Shown here piece by piece: positions 41,839 through 50,304 of a stretch of 64,000 nt of DNA (position 1 is its first letter; each line of letters begins with the position of its first letter). The notes beneath the pieces were generated by a model, which had not been told where the DNA came from, made no database searches, and was given only the letters and a program-made list of their open reading frames with translations. Position numbers and translations under genes: made by a program. The stretch comes from Streptomyces omiyaensis (lineage in GTDB: Bacteria; Actinomycetota; Actinomycetes; Streptomycetales; Streptomycetaceae). Location of the stretch: positions 172,712 through 236,711 of the forward strand of contig NZ_BMVV01000011.1 of assembly GCF_014650895.1 (NCBI RefSeq), in the 5' to 3' direction.

Positions 41839-44800
41839 TCACGAGGTCAGCTCCGTGAGATCGGCGAGGAGTTCGGAGACGGTCACGGGGTCGAGGTCCG
41901 CGAGGCGCAGCGGGTAGGTGCGGGACTCCCAGTGGTCGCCGGGGTGGGAGTCGAGCCAGACGGTGTCCAGGGTCTGGTCGGGGTACTCGTCGAGCATGCC
42001 GACGGCGATGCCGGGTTCGAGCTGGATGACGAGGTGGCGCTCGGGGCCGAGGCTGCGGGAGAACCAGCGCTCGATGCCGGCGTCCTGCGGGACGCCGCGC
42101 TGCCAGCCGCGCTTCTGGAGGCCGAGGAGACGCCCGACGGGGACGGTGACGCCCTCGAAGCGGGTGAGGCGGGCGCTCGCGCCGTCCTCGTCGGTGGCGG
42201 TGTGGAGGGGCCGGCCGAGCTGCGGGAAGGGCTGGACGATCTCGTAGTCGGCGAGGAGTTCGGACCAGGTGCCGAGCTCGCCGGTGAGGCGGAGCGGGTG
42301 CGGGAGGGTGATCAGGGCGTCGTCGGCGACGGTGAGCAGGGAGTCGTCCGCGTCGGCGTAGGTGCGGTCCTCGGCGATCCGGAAGGCGGTGGCGGTGCCG
42401 TCCTGCTCGGCGCTCCAGACGAGGCGGCGGGCGAGGTGCCAGACGAGGGGGTGCTCGACGAAGAGCTGCCGGAACTCGGCGCCGGTCCAGGAGCGGCCGT
42501 CGACCATGGCGGCCTCCAGACGGCGGACCTGGTCGGCGGCGATGGTGCGGACCTCCTTCTTGAGGGCGAGGAACCGCTTGCGCTCGGCGGTGGCGAGCTC
42601 GGTCTCGTCGCGGGCGCCGGGCTTGGGGAGGTCCTTGAGCCGGCGGCCCTCGGCGTCGCGGACGTAGGGCTTGAGGGCCTCGTCGAAGCCGACGGTGAAG
42701 CGGCGGGTGCCGTAGTCGACGACGGTGCTGCCGTCGGCGTCGAGGCCGAGGTCGGGCACGAGCCGGTCGGCGAGCTGCCCGGCGGTGAGGCCGAGGTCGT
42801 CGGCGACCTCGGCGATCTTCTCCTGGGCGCGCTGCTTGAGCGCCTTGAACTTGACGCGCTGGGAGATGCCGTGGAGGTGGAGGAGGGCGCTGTCGGTGCC
42901 GATGGCGGCGAGCACGTCGAGTCCCTCGACCGCGCGGTGGTGGGCGCCCTCGCCCGGCCAGGAGCGGATGACGGGGGTGAGGTCGCGGACGACGTCGTCG
43001 TCGCCGAACCAGCCGAGGGCGTGCAGGGCCCAGGCGTCCTTGGGCGGCATGCCGGCCACCCGCCATTCCTCGAAGAGGCCCCAGGCGAACGCGGCGAGCG
43101 ACGCGGGCGTGCACAGCGCGCGGAGCTCGGCGAGGCCGGGGTAGGGGGCGTCCGGCCTGGAGACGGCGATCATGGTGAGGACGTGCGTGACGGCGGGGAC
43201 GGGCAGGGTGGCGCCGGTCCGCAGCCGGATCCGGGGCAGCACGCCGGGCTCGGTCCAGACCGGGGTCTGCGGCATCCGGGCGGGCAGCGAGGCCACCAGC
43301 GGGTCGGTGGCGAGCAGCGCCTCGACGGCCTCGGCGGCCTCCTCGCCGTACTCCCGGGCGGCGGCGCGGACGCCGTCGGGGCCCTGGGCGGCGACGAGCG
43401 CGCGCAGGGCGTCCTCGGCGGCGGTCCGCTCGGGGCCGGGGGTGCCGACGGCGTCGGGGACGAGGAGCCGGGCCGCGTCGGTGCCGTGGCGGAGCAGCCA
43501 GGTGCGGGCGGTGCGGCCGGCCGTCTTGAGGCGGAACAGCCACTTCGCCATCAGGCGGGCGACCCGGACGTCGAGGTAGGGCAGCAGCACCTCGGCCATG
43601 GGGGCGGGGTGGTGGGGGGCCATGCGCAGGAGCGGCGGCAGGGCCGCTTCCCCGTGGGCGGCGACGAGCGGCTTGAAGACCTCGGCGCCGTCGTAGCAGT
43701 ACTCGGTGCCGTCCCAGTCGGCGAGGTAGGGGCGGACGCGCTCGACGGGGCCGTGCACGAGGACGCCGACGGTGTGCCAGTTGTGGAGGCGGCCGTCGAA
43801 GAGCTTGTCGACGAGGACGTCGAGGGGCTCGTACGGCTGCCAGCCGGTGACCCAGGACTCGGTGGTGGCCCAGGTGTCCCGCTCCCCGTCCCGCCAGACG
43901 AGCCGGGTGCCGTCCGGCGCGGCGGCGCCGGTGACGACCAGGGGCTTGGCGGCCGTGCGCCGCACGGTCCACGGCGGGGCGGTGAGGAGGGCGGGCAGCT
44001 CGGCGGGGGCGGCGTCGCCGGCGGTGTCCTGCTCGCGGGTGAGCGGCTCCACGACCTCCGCGGCCTCGGCGGGGAGTTCGGGCAGGACGGCGAGGGCGAG
44101 CGCGCGGTGGGCGGCGACGTGCCGGGTGAGCATCCGGCGCACGAGCGCGGCGTCGGTGGTGGCGTCCCGGGCGGCCGGGGCGAGGAGCCGGAGGGCGCGG
44201 ACCGGGAAGCGGCGGGCGGCGGCGGCCAGTTCGGGGCGGACGTGCTTGTCGCCGACGCGGTCGAGGAGGCCCTGGAAGGCCTCGTCGGAGGGGAGCACGG
44301 CGAGGGCGGCGGCGAGCGCCTTGAGGTCGTCGGTGCCCAGGTACGGGCGGTTCGTCTCGGCGACGAGGAAGGGGGCCACGGCGGCGCCCGCGCCGTCCGC
44401 GACGGTGGCGACGGTGACGGGTCCCCAGCCGCGCCAGCCGAGGTCGACCCGGCCTCCGTAGACGGCGGTCTGGTCGGCGGTGACGGAGCAGACGAGCATG
44501 TCCCGCACCACGAGCTGGACGTGGTCGCGGGTGGCGGGGTCGGCGAGGCACTCGTCGGTCCAGGCCCGCTCGGTGGGCACCAGGAAGGAGACGGTGACGC
44601 GGCGGCGCGGCGTGGTGCGGCGCCGGGCGAGGACGGAGACGACCGCCTCGTAGGTGGCGTCGTCGGTGACGGCGAGCAGGGCGCGGACCCTCTCCACGAC
44701 GTCGAGGGAGGTGCCCTGGTGCCACTGGTTGTCGTCCTCGCGGGCGGCGACGACGCCGCCCACCATGTTGACGCGGACGCCCTGGATCCAGAGGCGGCGG

Positions 44801-45525
44801 CATTCGAGGTTCTCGACGGCGGCGACGGCGGCGAAGGGCAGTCCGTGGGCGAGGACCCAGGCGTCGGCGACGGTGGCCCCGTCGGCGTCGGGGGGCAGGA
44901 GGGCGGCGAGGACGGCGGCGCCGACGGGGTCGGGGCTGCCGGCGTCGTGGGCGCGGGCGGCGGCGACGAGGTCGGCGTCGCTGCGCCCGCCGCCGAGGGC
45001 GCGCTCGATCTCGGTCGCGTACCGGGAGCGCCAGGCGGCGAACCGGTCGGGTGCGGTCGCGTCGGCGGGCGCGACCGGGACGGGGGTGCCGCCGCGGCGC
45101 GGCCGGAGGTTCCGCTTCCACGCCTCGGGCAGGACGAGGACGGACTCGTCGGCCGGGGCGTCGGGGGTGGCGGGGGTCTCGGGGGCGTCCCCGGACGACG
45201 GCGCGGCGGGCGCGGCGGATCGGCCTCCGGCGGACGCGGGGCCGACGGACGCGGCGCCGGCGGACGCGACCTCGGAGGGCGCGGCGGCCCCGGGCGCGGC
45301 GGGCGGAGCGGCGGTGTCGGCCCCGGCGGCGACGTACCCCTTGCGCTCCTTCTCCCCCACGGTCTTGAGCAGGTACGCCCGGGCCTCCTCCGGTGTGCCG
45401 AACTCCTTGACGCGGGTCTGGCCCGCCGTACCGAGGCGGCCGAACCGGACGGTCACGGAGGTGCCTTCCGCACCGGCCTCCCAGAACTTCCCCGCGCCGT
45501 CCCCGGCGTGCTCCCAGCGGCGCAC
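41839..45525 (-). CDS. WGR-domain and DUF4132 protein (YehI-like), very large
   Basis: The GTG at 45525 has gggagg 4-6 nt upstream. The 1228-residue protein starts with a WGR-type domain (about 1-65: RRWEHAGDGAGKFWE, FGRLGTAGQTRVKEF) and a short Ala/Pro-rich linker. A long alpha-helical region follows, and DUF4132 occupies about 900-1150 (RDAEGRRLKDLPKP, ERKRFLALKKEVRTIAADQ, GAEFRQLFVEHPLVWHLAR). WGR domains bind nucleic acids in PARPs and related proteins. It heads the five-gene cluster and probably supplies its nucleic-acid or target recognition. The function of the family is unproven. Confidence 0.85.
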   Translation of the reverse strand: MRRWEHAGDGAGKFWEAGAEGTSVTVRFGRLGTAGQTRVKEFGTPEEARAYLLKTVGEKERKGYVAAGADTAAPPAAPGAAAPSEVASAGAASVGPASAGGRSAAPAAPSSGDAPETPATPDAPADESVLVLPEAWKRNLRPRRGGTPVPVAPADATAPDRFAAWRSRYATEIERALGGGRSDADLVAAARAHDAGSPDPVGAAVLAALLPPDADGATVADAWVLAHGLPFAAVAAVENLECRRLWIQGVRVNMVGGVVAAREDDNQWHQGTSLDVVERVRALLAVTDDATYEAVVSVLARRRTTPRRRVTVSFLVPTERAWTDECLADPATRDHVQLVVRDMLVCSVTADQTAVYGGRVDLGWRGWGPVTVATVADGAGAAVAPFLVAETNRPYLGTDDLKALAAALAVLPSDEAFQGLLDRVGDKHVRPELAAAARRFPVRALRLLAPAARDATTDAALVRRMLTRHVAAHRALALAVLPELPAEAAEVVEPLTREQDTAGDAAPAELPALLTAPPWTVRRTAAKPLVVTGAAAPDGTRLVWRDGERDTWATTESWVTGWQPYEPLDVLVDKLFDGRLHNWHTVGVLVHGPVERVRPYLADWDGTEYCYDGAEVFKPLVAAHGEAALPPLLRMAPHHPAPMAEVLLPYLDVRVARLMAKWLFRLKTAGRTARTWLLRHGTDAARLLVPDAVGTPGPERTAAEDALRALVAAQGPDGVRAAAREYGEEAAEAVEALLATDPLVASLPARMPQTPVWTEPGVLPRIRLRTGATLPVPAVTHVLTMIAVSRPDAPYPGLAELRALCTPASLAAFAWGLFEEWRVAGMPPKDAWALHALGWFGDDDVVRDLTPVIRSWPGEGAHHRAVEGLDVLAAIGTDSALLHLHGISQRVKFKALKQRAQEKIAEVADDLGLTAGQLADRLVPDLGLDADGSTVVDYGTRRFTVGFDEALKPYVRDAEGRRLKDLPKPGARDETELATAERKRFLALKKEVRTIAADQVRRLEAAMVDGRSWTGAEFRQLFVEHPLVWHLARRLVWSAEQDGTATAFRIAEDRTYADADDSLLTVADDALITLPHPLRLTGELGTWSELLADYEIVQPFPQLGRPLHTATDEDGASARLTRFEGVTVPVGRLLGLQKRGWQRGVPQDAGIERWFSRSLGPERHLVIQLEPGIAVGMLDEYPDQTLDTVWLDSHPGDHWESRTYPLRLADLDPVTVSELLADLTELTS

Positions 45526-45639
45526 GGCCCCTCCCGCATGTACTCGTCCGATCAGTGCTCCGCACAGTAGCGGGGGCCACCGACAACCCCCGAAATCCCT
45601 CCGTTTCCGGGGGTCCTGGACACCGCCGACACGGGATGG

Positions 45640-45658
45640 TTAGGTTAGCCTTACCTAA
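45640..45658. promoter_or_regulatory. Iron box (DmdR/IdeR-type operator)
   Basis: The sequence ttaggttagccttacctaa matches the actinobacterial iron-box palindrome (TTAGGTTAGCCTAACCTAA) at 18 of 19 positions. It lies 22 bp upstream of the DUF2470 gene start, so that gene should be repressed when iron is plentiful. Confidence 0.9.
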
Positions 45659-45680
45659 AATTCGACCGAGGAGAGTCACC

Positions 45681-46394
45681 GTGAGCGCCGTCCCCTCCCC
45701 CGCCCTCCCCCAGCAGACCGCCGCCGAACAGGTCCGCTCGGTCCTGGCCCGGGCCCTCTCCCTCTCGCTCACCCTCGACGGACGGACCTACGACCTCCTC
45801 GGCGCGCACACGATCGGCGCCCGCGGCCGGATCACCCTCCACCCGCCCGCCGACACCCCGCTCACCGACCACCTCGCCGCCTCCCCGGCCGGCGGCGTCG
45901 AGGCCCGCGTCGACCTCACCGACATCGCCCCGACGGCGCTGCGCGACCGGGTCCGCGCCCGGGTCGCCCTCACCGGCCGGCTCGCCCCCGCCACCCCCGG
46001 CGACCCCGGCTCGCTCCGCCTCGACCTCACCCGCGTCACCCTGCGCACCGGCACCGGGACGACGGAGGTCGCCCCCGGCGCGTACACCCTCGCCTCCCCC
46101 GACCCGCTCGCCCTGGAGGAGGCCGCGCTCCTCACCCACCTCGCCGACGCCCACCCCGACCTCGTCTCCGACCTCGTCTTCCTCGCCGGCTCCCGCCTCC
46201 CCCACGGCGTCGTCCGCGCCCTCCCGCTCGCCATGGACCGGCACGCCGTCACGCTGCGCTGCGAGTACGGCGAGGGCCACTGCGACCTCCGCCTCCTCTT
46301 CCCCGCCGAGGCCCGGGACGCGGCCGCGGCCGGCGACATGGTCCGCCGCCTGCTCACCGCGCCGCGCTGCGCCCACCACCACGACCACCACTGA
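45681..46394 (+). CDS. Iron-regulated DUF2470 protein (HugZ-like heme/iron family)
   Basis: The GTG at 45681 has gaggagag upstream. The 237-residue protein has a split-barrel-like N-terminal half and a C-terminal DUF2470 domain (about 150-230: HLADAHPDLVSDLVFLAG, LAMDRHAVTLRCEYGEGHCDLRLLFP). It ends in a His-rich HHHDHH tail that could bind metal. DUF2470 occurs in HugZ-type heme oxygenases and in many actinobacterial genes under iron boxes. A role in iron or heme use is therefore likely, but it is not shown that it degrades heme. Confidence 0.85.
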   Translation: MSAVPSPALPQQTAAEQVRSVLARALSLSLTLDGRTYDLLGAHTIGARGRITLHPPADTPLTDHLAASPAGGVEARVDLTDIAPTALRDRVRARVALTGRLAPATPGDPGSLRLDLTRVTLRTGTGTTEVAPGAYTLASPDPLALEEAALLTHLADAHPDLVSDLVFLAGSRLPHGVVRALPLAMDRHAVTLRCEYGEGHCDLRLLFPAEARDAAAAGDMVRRLLTAPRCAHHHDHH

Positions 46395-46448
46395 CACCGG
46401 CGCCGCGCGGCGGAAACCGCACCCACGGACGGGCGCGTCCCCTCCCGC

Positions 46449-47243
46449 ATGGACCAGATCACGCACGGTTTCCGCCAGCTCCTGCGCTTCGCGCTCCTGG
46501 AGGCGCGCTGCTGCGCCTTCGCCGTCGCGCTCGTCGGCGGCATCGCGGTGTCGGCGCTCCTGCCCGACCTCCCCGTCGCCCGCTACGACCTGCTCCTCGG
46601 CTACGGGATCCTGCTGACCGCGCTGGCCTGGCGACTGGGCTGGGACAGCGGGCGCGACGTCGCGGTCATCGCCGTCTGCCACCTCGTCGGCCTGCTCTTC
46701 GAGCTGGTCAAGGTCCGGATGGGTTCCTGGAGCTACCCGGAGGACGCCGTCACGAAGATCGGCGGGGTGCCCCTCTACGGCGGCTTCCTGTACGCGGCCG
46801 TCGGCAGCTACGTCTGCCGCGCCTGGCGCCTGCTCGATCTGCGCCTGACGGGCTACCGGCCCCGGATCATGGCGGTCCTCGCCGGGGCGGTCTACCTCAA
46901 CTTCTTCAGCCACCACTGGCTGCCCGACGCGCGCTGGGTCCTCGCCGCCCTGCTGCTGCTCGCCACCGCCGGCACCTGGGTCCGCTTCCGGGTCGGCGAG
47001 CGGGACCACCGGATGCCGCTCGCCCTCTCCTTCGTCCTCATCGGCTTCTTCCTCTGGATCGCCGAGAACGCAGCCACCTACGTCGGCGCCTGGAGTTACC
47101 CCGACCAGCTCGACGGCTGGCAGCCCGTCTCGGTCGCCAAGTTCGGCGCCTGGGCGCTGCTCATCACCGTCACCTTCGTCGTGGCCGCCGCCACGGCCCA
47201 CCCCACCCGCCGCTCCCCCGCCCCCGCTCCCGACCCGGCCTGA
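46449..47243 (+). CDS. DUF817-family integral membrane protein
   Basis: The 264-residue protein has about seven to eight membrane helices and the family's conserved polar motifs FELVKVRMGSWSYPE (about 85-99), GGVPLYGGFLYAAVGSY and a second WSYPDQLDGW near the C-terminus. FFSHHWLPDARW holds a His pair. DUF817 has no established function. The gene follows the iron-box gene by 54 bp in the same direction and may be co-transcribed. Confidence 0.85.
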   Translation: MDQITHGFRQLLRFALLEARCCAFAVALVGGIAVSALLPDLPVARYDLLLGYGILLTALAWRLGWDSGRDVAVIAVCHLVGLLFELVKVRMGSWSYPEDAVTKIGGVPLYGGFLYAAVGSYVCRAWRLLDLRLTGYRPRIMAVLAGAVYLNFFSHHWLPDARWVLAALLLLATAGTWVRFRVGERDHRMPLALSFVLIGFFLWIAENAATYVGAWSYPDQLDGWQPVSVAKFGAWALLITVTFVVAAATAHPTRRSPAPAPDPA

Positions 47244-47310
47244 TCCGGCCCGGTCCCCCCGGCCCGGGGGCGGTTGGCGTGAACACGCAGGAAGTCGTCA
47301 TGATGGGGGC

Positions 47311-47694
47311 ATGACGAACGGAGCGGACGGCGGAACGGCGAACGGGCCGGTGGCGTGCACCCGGTGCGGAGCGGCGGACACCACGGCGGTCGCCGAGGCG
47401 ACCGAGGGCAGCGGGTGCGTGCACTTCGCCGAGGGGACCGTGCTCGCGCTCATGGCCGGGGCGGCGGGCACGTACTACGCCGACGAGCGGGACCTGCCCT
47501 GGCTCACGGCGGTCGGCGCCGTCGTCGCGCTGCTCCTCCTCGCCGGCACGGTCGCCGTCGTCCGGAGCGAGAACCGGGACGCGCGCAGGGCCCGGGCCGC
47601 CGTGGCCCGCGCCGCCGCGGCCGGCACCGCCGCCACCCGCTACTGCGCCGCGTGCGGGGAGGCGTCCTCCCCGCGGGACGCCGAGGACGCGTGA
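47311..47694 (+). CDS. Small membrane protein with two CxxC motifs
   Basis: The 127-residue protein has an N-terminal Cys pair in CTRCGA, two predicted membrane helices (about 45-58 and 68-85) and a second Cys pair in YCAACGEA near the C-terminus. The two pairs could form one zinc ribbon or two metal/redox sites. I do not recognise the family. It ends 34 bp before the left inverted repeat of the IS element. Confidence 0.65.
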   Translation: MTNGADGGTANGPVACTRCGAADTTAVAEATEGSGCVHFAEGTVLALMAGAAGTYYADERDLPWLTAVGAVVALLLLAGTVAVVRSENRDARRARAAVARAAAAGTAATRYCAACGEASSPRDAEDA

Positions 47695-47728
47695 CCCCTC
47701 CCCGCCGGGGGCCGGCCCCCGGCTCCCA

Positions 47729-47749
47729 GGACCTGTCCGGCCGATCATG
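47729..47749. repeat. Left terminal inverted repeat of the IS5-type element
   Basis: It reads ggacctgtccggccgat followed by catg. The right copy (49182-49202) is its inverse with one C/T difference at the fifth base. Confidence 0.8.
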
Positions 47750-47777
47750 GCCGTCGGCAGTCGGGGATGATGCCCGG

Positions 47778-48212
47778 GTGAGCATCATCGTGAAGTTCTT
47801 CGTGGCGCCGGACGACACGTCAGCGAGTCTGGCCCTCCAGTCCGGGCCGGAAGGGGCATTCGAGTCGCTCTCCTTCGGCAACTTCGATCCCGAAGAAGCC
47901 GTGCTGGAGTGGGAATGTCTTCTGACCGGCGGCAGCTTCGAGGAACTGGTCGAGGCCGGTGAGCCTCGCATCGTTGCCGGCCAGGACAACGACGGGTGCG
48001 TCGTCTTCGCGATCTCGCCTCGCCTGTCCACTGCACTCGCGAACGCTGGGCCCTCCAGGTTGCGTGACGTCGCCGCCTCGTGGACCCGGCTGCGTGCGGA
48101 GGACGGCGAGGTCATCGGCACGGAGATCGCCGACGCGATCGTGGGTGATCTGGCTGGCCTCGTCAGCAGCGCCCGGCGCCATGACCAGGGCGTCTACTGC
48201 TGGGTCGCGTAG
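47778..48212 (+). CDS. Hypothetical protein carried inside the IS element
   Basis: The GTG at 47778 opens a 144-residue soluble, acidic protein (IVKFFVAPDDTSASL, FGNFDPEEAVLEWECLLTG, ending QGVYCWVA). The sequence resembles small uncharacterised Streptomyces proteins with the same VAPDD and NFDPEEA phrases, from memory. It has no catalytic or DNA-binding motif that I can see. It lies only 29 bp inside the left inverted repeat and ends 4 bp from the transposase stop, so it is inside the mobile unit. It may be a passenger or a host gene captured at the left end. Confidence 0.65.
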   Translation: MSIIVKFFVAPDDTSASLALQSGPEGAFESLSFGNFDPEEAVLEWECLLTGGSFEELVEAGEPRIVAGQDNDGCVVFAISPRLSTALANAGPSRLRDVAASWTRLRAEDGEVIGTEIADAIVGDLAGLVSSARRHDQGVYCWVA

Positions 48213-48216
48213 GAGT

Positions 48217-49148
48217 TCATATCCGGAGCCAGATCGCGACGGCCGCCGCGGTGGCGGTGCCGAGGAAGACGTCACCGCGCTTGTCGTAACGCGCGGCGAC
48301 CGCCCGGAACTGCTTCAGGCGGTTGATCGCCCGCTCGACGGTGTAGCGCTTCTTGTACCGCTCTTCGTCGAAGCCGGGCGGCCGTCCACCGCGTGAGCCC
48401 TTGCGCAGGCGGGCCGCCTAACTGTCACTCTTCTCCGGAATCGTGTGGCGGATGCCCCGCCGTCGCAGGTACTCGCGGACAGGGCCGCTGCTGTAGGCCC
48501 TGTCGGCCGCGAGGCTGGCGGGCTTCTTGCGCGGCCGTCCCAGGCCCGGTCTGGGCACTCGGATCTTCTCCAGGACCGGCGTGAACTGGGTGCAGTCCGC
48601 CCGCTGACCTGGAGTGACGATCAGGGACAGCGGGCGGCAGCGACCGTCCGCGCTCAGGTGGAGCTTGCTGGTGAACCCGCCCCGCGAGCGGCCCAGGCCC
48701 TCACCTCCAGCACCACCTCCACCAGGCGGACGATCAGGCTCTGCCACGGCGTCTCGGCCTGGTATTCCACCCCTGCGGCCCCCTTTGATCCCGGGGCCGG
48801 CGGCGGATCGGTGCGGGCGCCGGCCGCATGCTGATGCGCACGGACGATAGTGGAGTCGACCGAGACGTCCCAGTCGATCTCGCCTGCGGCGTCGGCCGCG
48901 GCCTGGACCTGCTGAAGCAGACGTTCCCACGTGCCGTCGGCCGACCACAGGCGATGGCGCTCGTAGACGGTCTTCCACGGACCGAACCGTTCGGGCAGAT
49001 CCCGCCACTGCACTCCGGTCCGCACCCGGTGCAGAATCCCGTCGATCACCTGCCGGTGATCCCGCCACCTGCCACAACGCCCGTTGCCGACCGGCAGGAA
49101 CGGCCGAAGCCGTTCCCACTCGGCATCACTCAGATCACCCCGCCCCAT
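48217..49148 (-). pseudogene. IS5-family transposase, frameshifted and with an internal stop
   Basis: The N-terminal part runs from ATG 49148 (DLSDAEWERLRPFLP, DHRQVIDGILHRVRTG, DVSVDSTIVRAHQH with the first catalytic Asp). It then changes frame between about 48700 and 48750 to EGLGRSRGGFTSKLHLSADG and AADRAYSSGPVREYL (second Asp). A TAG at 48418-48420 interrupts the DSQAARLRKGSRGG family motif, where a CAG is expected. The last part, RYKKRYTVERAINRLKQFR with the catalytic Glu, ends at the TGA 48217-48219. Some IS5-group elements use programmed frameshifting, but the nonsense codon indicates a dead transposase. Confidence 0.88.
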
Positions 49149-49181
49149 ACATAGGACAACGATCCGACCAGGCGACAGTCA

Positions 49182-49202
49182 CATGATCGGCCGGACAAGT
49201 CC
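49182..49202. repeat. Right terminal inverted repeat of the IS5-type element
   Basis: It reads catgatcggccggacaa followed by gtcc and mirrors the left end. Its last base is the first base (in window order) of the reverse-strand stop codon of the next gene, so insertion took place exactly at that gene's end. Confidence 0.8.
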
Positions 49203-49852
49203 TAGACGGCCCGCGGCTCGGGCTCCTCGCCCCGGCGGATGCCGAGGGTGGCGAGGAGGTCCTCGTGGAGCTCCATCCAGACGGTGTGGCAGGAGTCGGC
49301 GCGCGGGCGGTCGACCCAGGAGAACTCGCCGCGCCGGACCCGCGCGAGGGCCGTGGTGAAGCGCTCGCCGTAGCCGGAGAAGCGGGTGAGCCGGGTGCCG
49401 AGTTCGGCGGAGAGGGTGTCCAGGACGCCGCCCAGGACGGTCAGTTCGTCGAGGATCCGGGCGTCCCAGACCGGGTCGGCGTGGGTGTTGACGGCGAGCC
49501 GGCCGGTGCCGTCGGGCCGCAGCTGCCAGTCGGTGCAGGCCGTGAGGCAGCGGGAGTTGTACGCGAGGAAGGTCTCGTACCGCTCGCGGACGAAGGGGCC
49601 GTGGCCCGTCCCGGCCAGCTCCTCGGCGAGCAGCCGCTCCCCCTCCGCCCGGCCGGCCTCGGTGAGGCTCCAGCCGGAGGTGCCCGCGAAGGCGCTCCGG
49701 GTCACCCGGCCGTACGCCTGGAGGTCGAGCAGCAGCTCGCCGACGGCCTCCTCGTCGAGGCCGAAGCGGGCCGCGGCCTCCGCCTCGGTGGTCACGCCCC
49801 GCAGCCGTACGGCGTGCAGGACCAGCAGCTCGGGGGTCGAGGGGTTCATCAT
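49202..49852 (-). CDS. Winged-helix regulator-like protein, function unknown
   Basis: The 216-residue protein has an N-terminal winged-helix-like region (about 7-75: ELLVLHAVRLRGVTTEAEAAARFGLDEEAVGELLLDL and WSLTEAGRAEGERLL). A C-terminal region without known motif follows (YNSRCLTACTDWQLRPDG, WDARILDELTVLGGVLDTL). It resembles widespread but uncharacterised actinobacterial transcriptional-regulator-like proteins. Its stop codon touches the right end of the IS element, which means the native 3' flank has been displaced. Confidence 0.72.
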   Translation of the reverse strand: MMNPSTPELLVLHAVRLRGVTTEAEAAARFGLDEEAVGELLLDLQAYGRVTRSAFAGTSGWSLTEAGRAEGERLLAEELAGTGHGPFVRERYETFLAYNSRCLTACTDWQLRPDGTGRLAVNTHADPVWDARILDELTVLGGVLDTLSAELGTRLTRFSGYGERFTTALARVRRGEFSWVDRPRADSCHTVWMELHEDLLATLGIRRGEEPEPRAV

Positions 49853-49951
49853 GGGGAGAGCCTAGGCAACCCGTGGGGCGGCTCGCGCGTCCTCTCCGGT
49901 ACAGGCCCGCCTCCGCACCGGAACCGGCCCCGGACCGAGCAAGGACACGCG

Positions 49952-50203
49952 ATGAGCGACAAGGCCCGCACCCTCTTCGACGCGCTCGACCTCGACCAGG
50001 ACGGCACGCTGACCCGCACCGAGGTCATCCGGGCCCTCCGGGAGAAGGGTCCGACCCTGGCGGCGCGCGGCGTGATCCCCGTCTGGGGCGTCGGGGACGT
50101 CGACGACTCCGCGGCGCTCTTCGACGCGTGCGACCAGAACGGCGACCGCGTCCTCAGCTTCGAGGAGTTCGCCGCCGTGGTCGACCGCCGCTTCGGCTGG
50201 TGA
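49952..50203 (+). CDS. Small EF-hand calcium-binding protein
   Basis: The ATG at 49952 has aagga 6 nt upstream. The 83-residue protein has two canonical EF-hand loops: DLDQDGTLTRTE (about 11-22) and DQNGDRVLSFEE (about 64-75), with ligands at positions 1, 3, 5, 9 and 12. It is a calmodulin-like small protein probably buffering or sensing calcium in the cytoplasm, a class common in Streptomyces. A T-run (ttttttt near 50240) follows but without a clear stem. Confidence 0.88.
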   Translation: MSDKARTLFDALDLDQDGTLTRTEVIRALREKGPTLAARGVIPVWGVGDVDDSAALFDACDQNGDRVLSFEEFAAVVDRRFGW

Positions 50204-50304
50204 GACCCGCCCGGACCAGGGAGCACCACGACTCGCAGTTTTTTTGAGCGGAACCCTCGATTTCTTGCGAAGAACGCCGGTCCGGGACGGCGGTGCGCAC
50301 TCCG

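Larger units (their letters stand above)
47729..49202. mobile_element. IS5-type insertion element with passenger gene
   Basis: The segment is bounded by 21-bp inverted repeats at 47729-47749 and 49182-49202 with one mismatch. It contains a minus-strand IS5-type transposase (disrupted) and a plus-strand gene of 144 residues between the left end and the transposase stop. The total of about 1.47 kb is longer than a simple element of this group. The right end abuts the stop codon of the next gene. I see no clear target duplication, so the element may be old. Confidence 0.75.

Noticed and set aside
41407..45570. 1387-codon open frame on the plus strand
   Set aside because: It is opposite the WGR-DUF4132 gene, Gly/Val/Glu-rich and without motifs. 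The minus-strand protein has clear conserved domains and a ribosome site.
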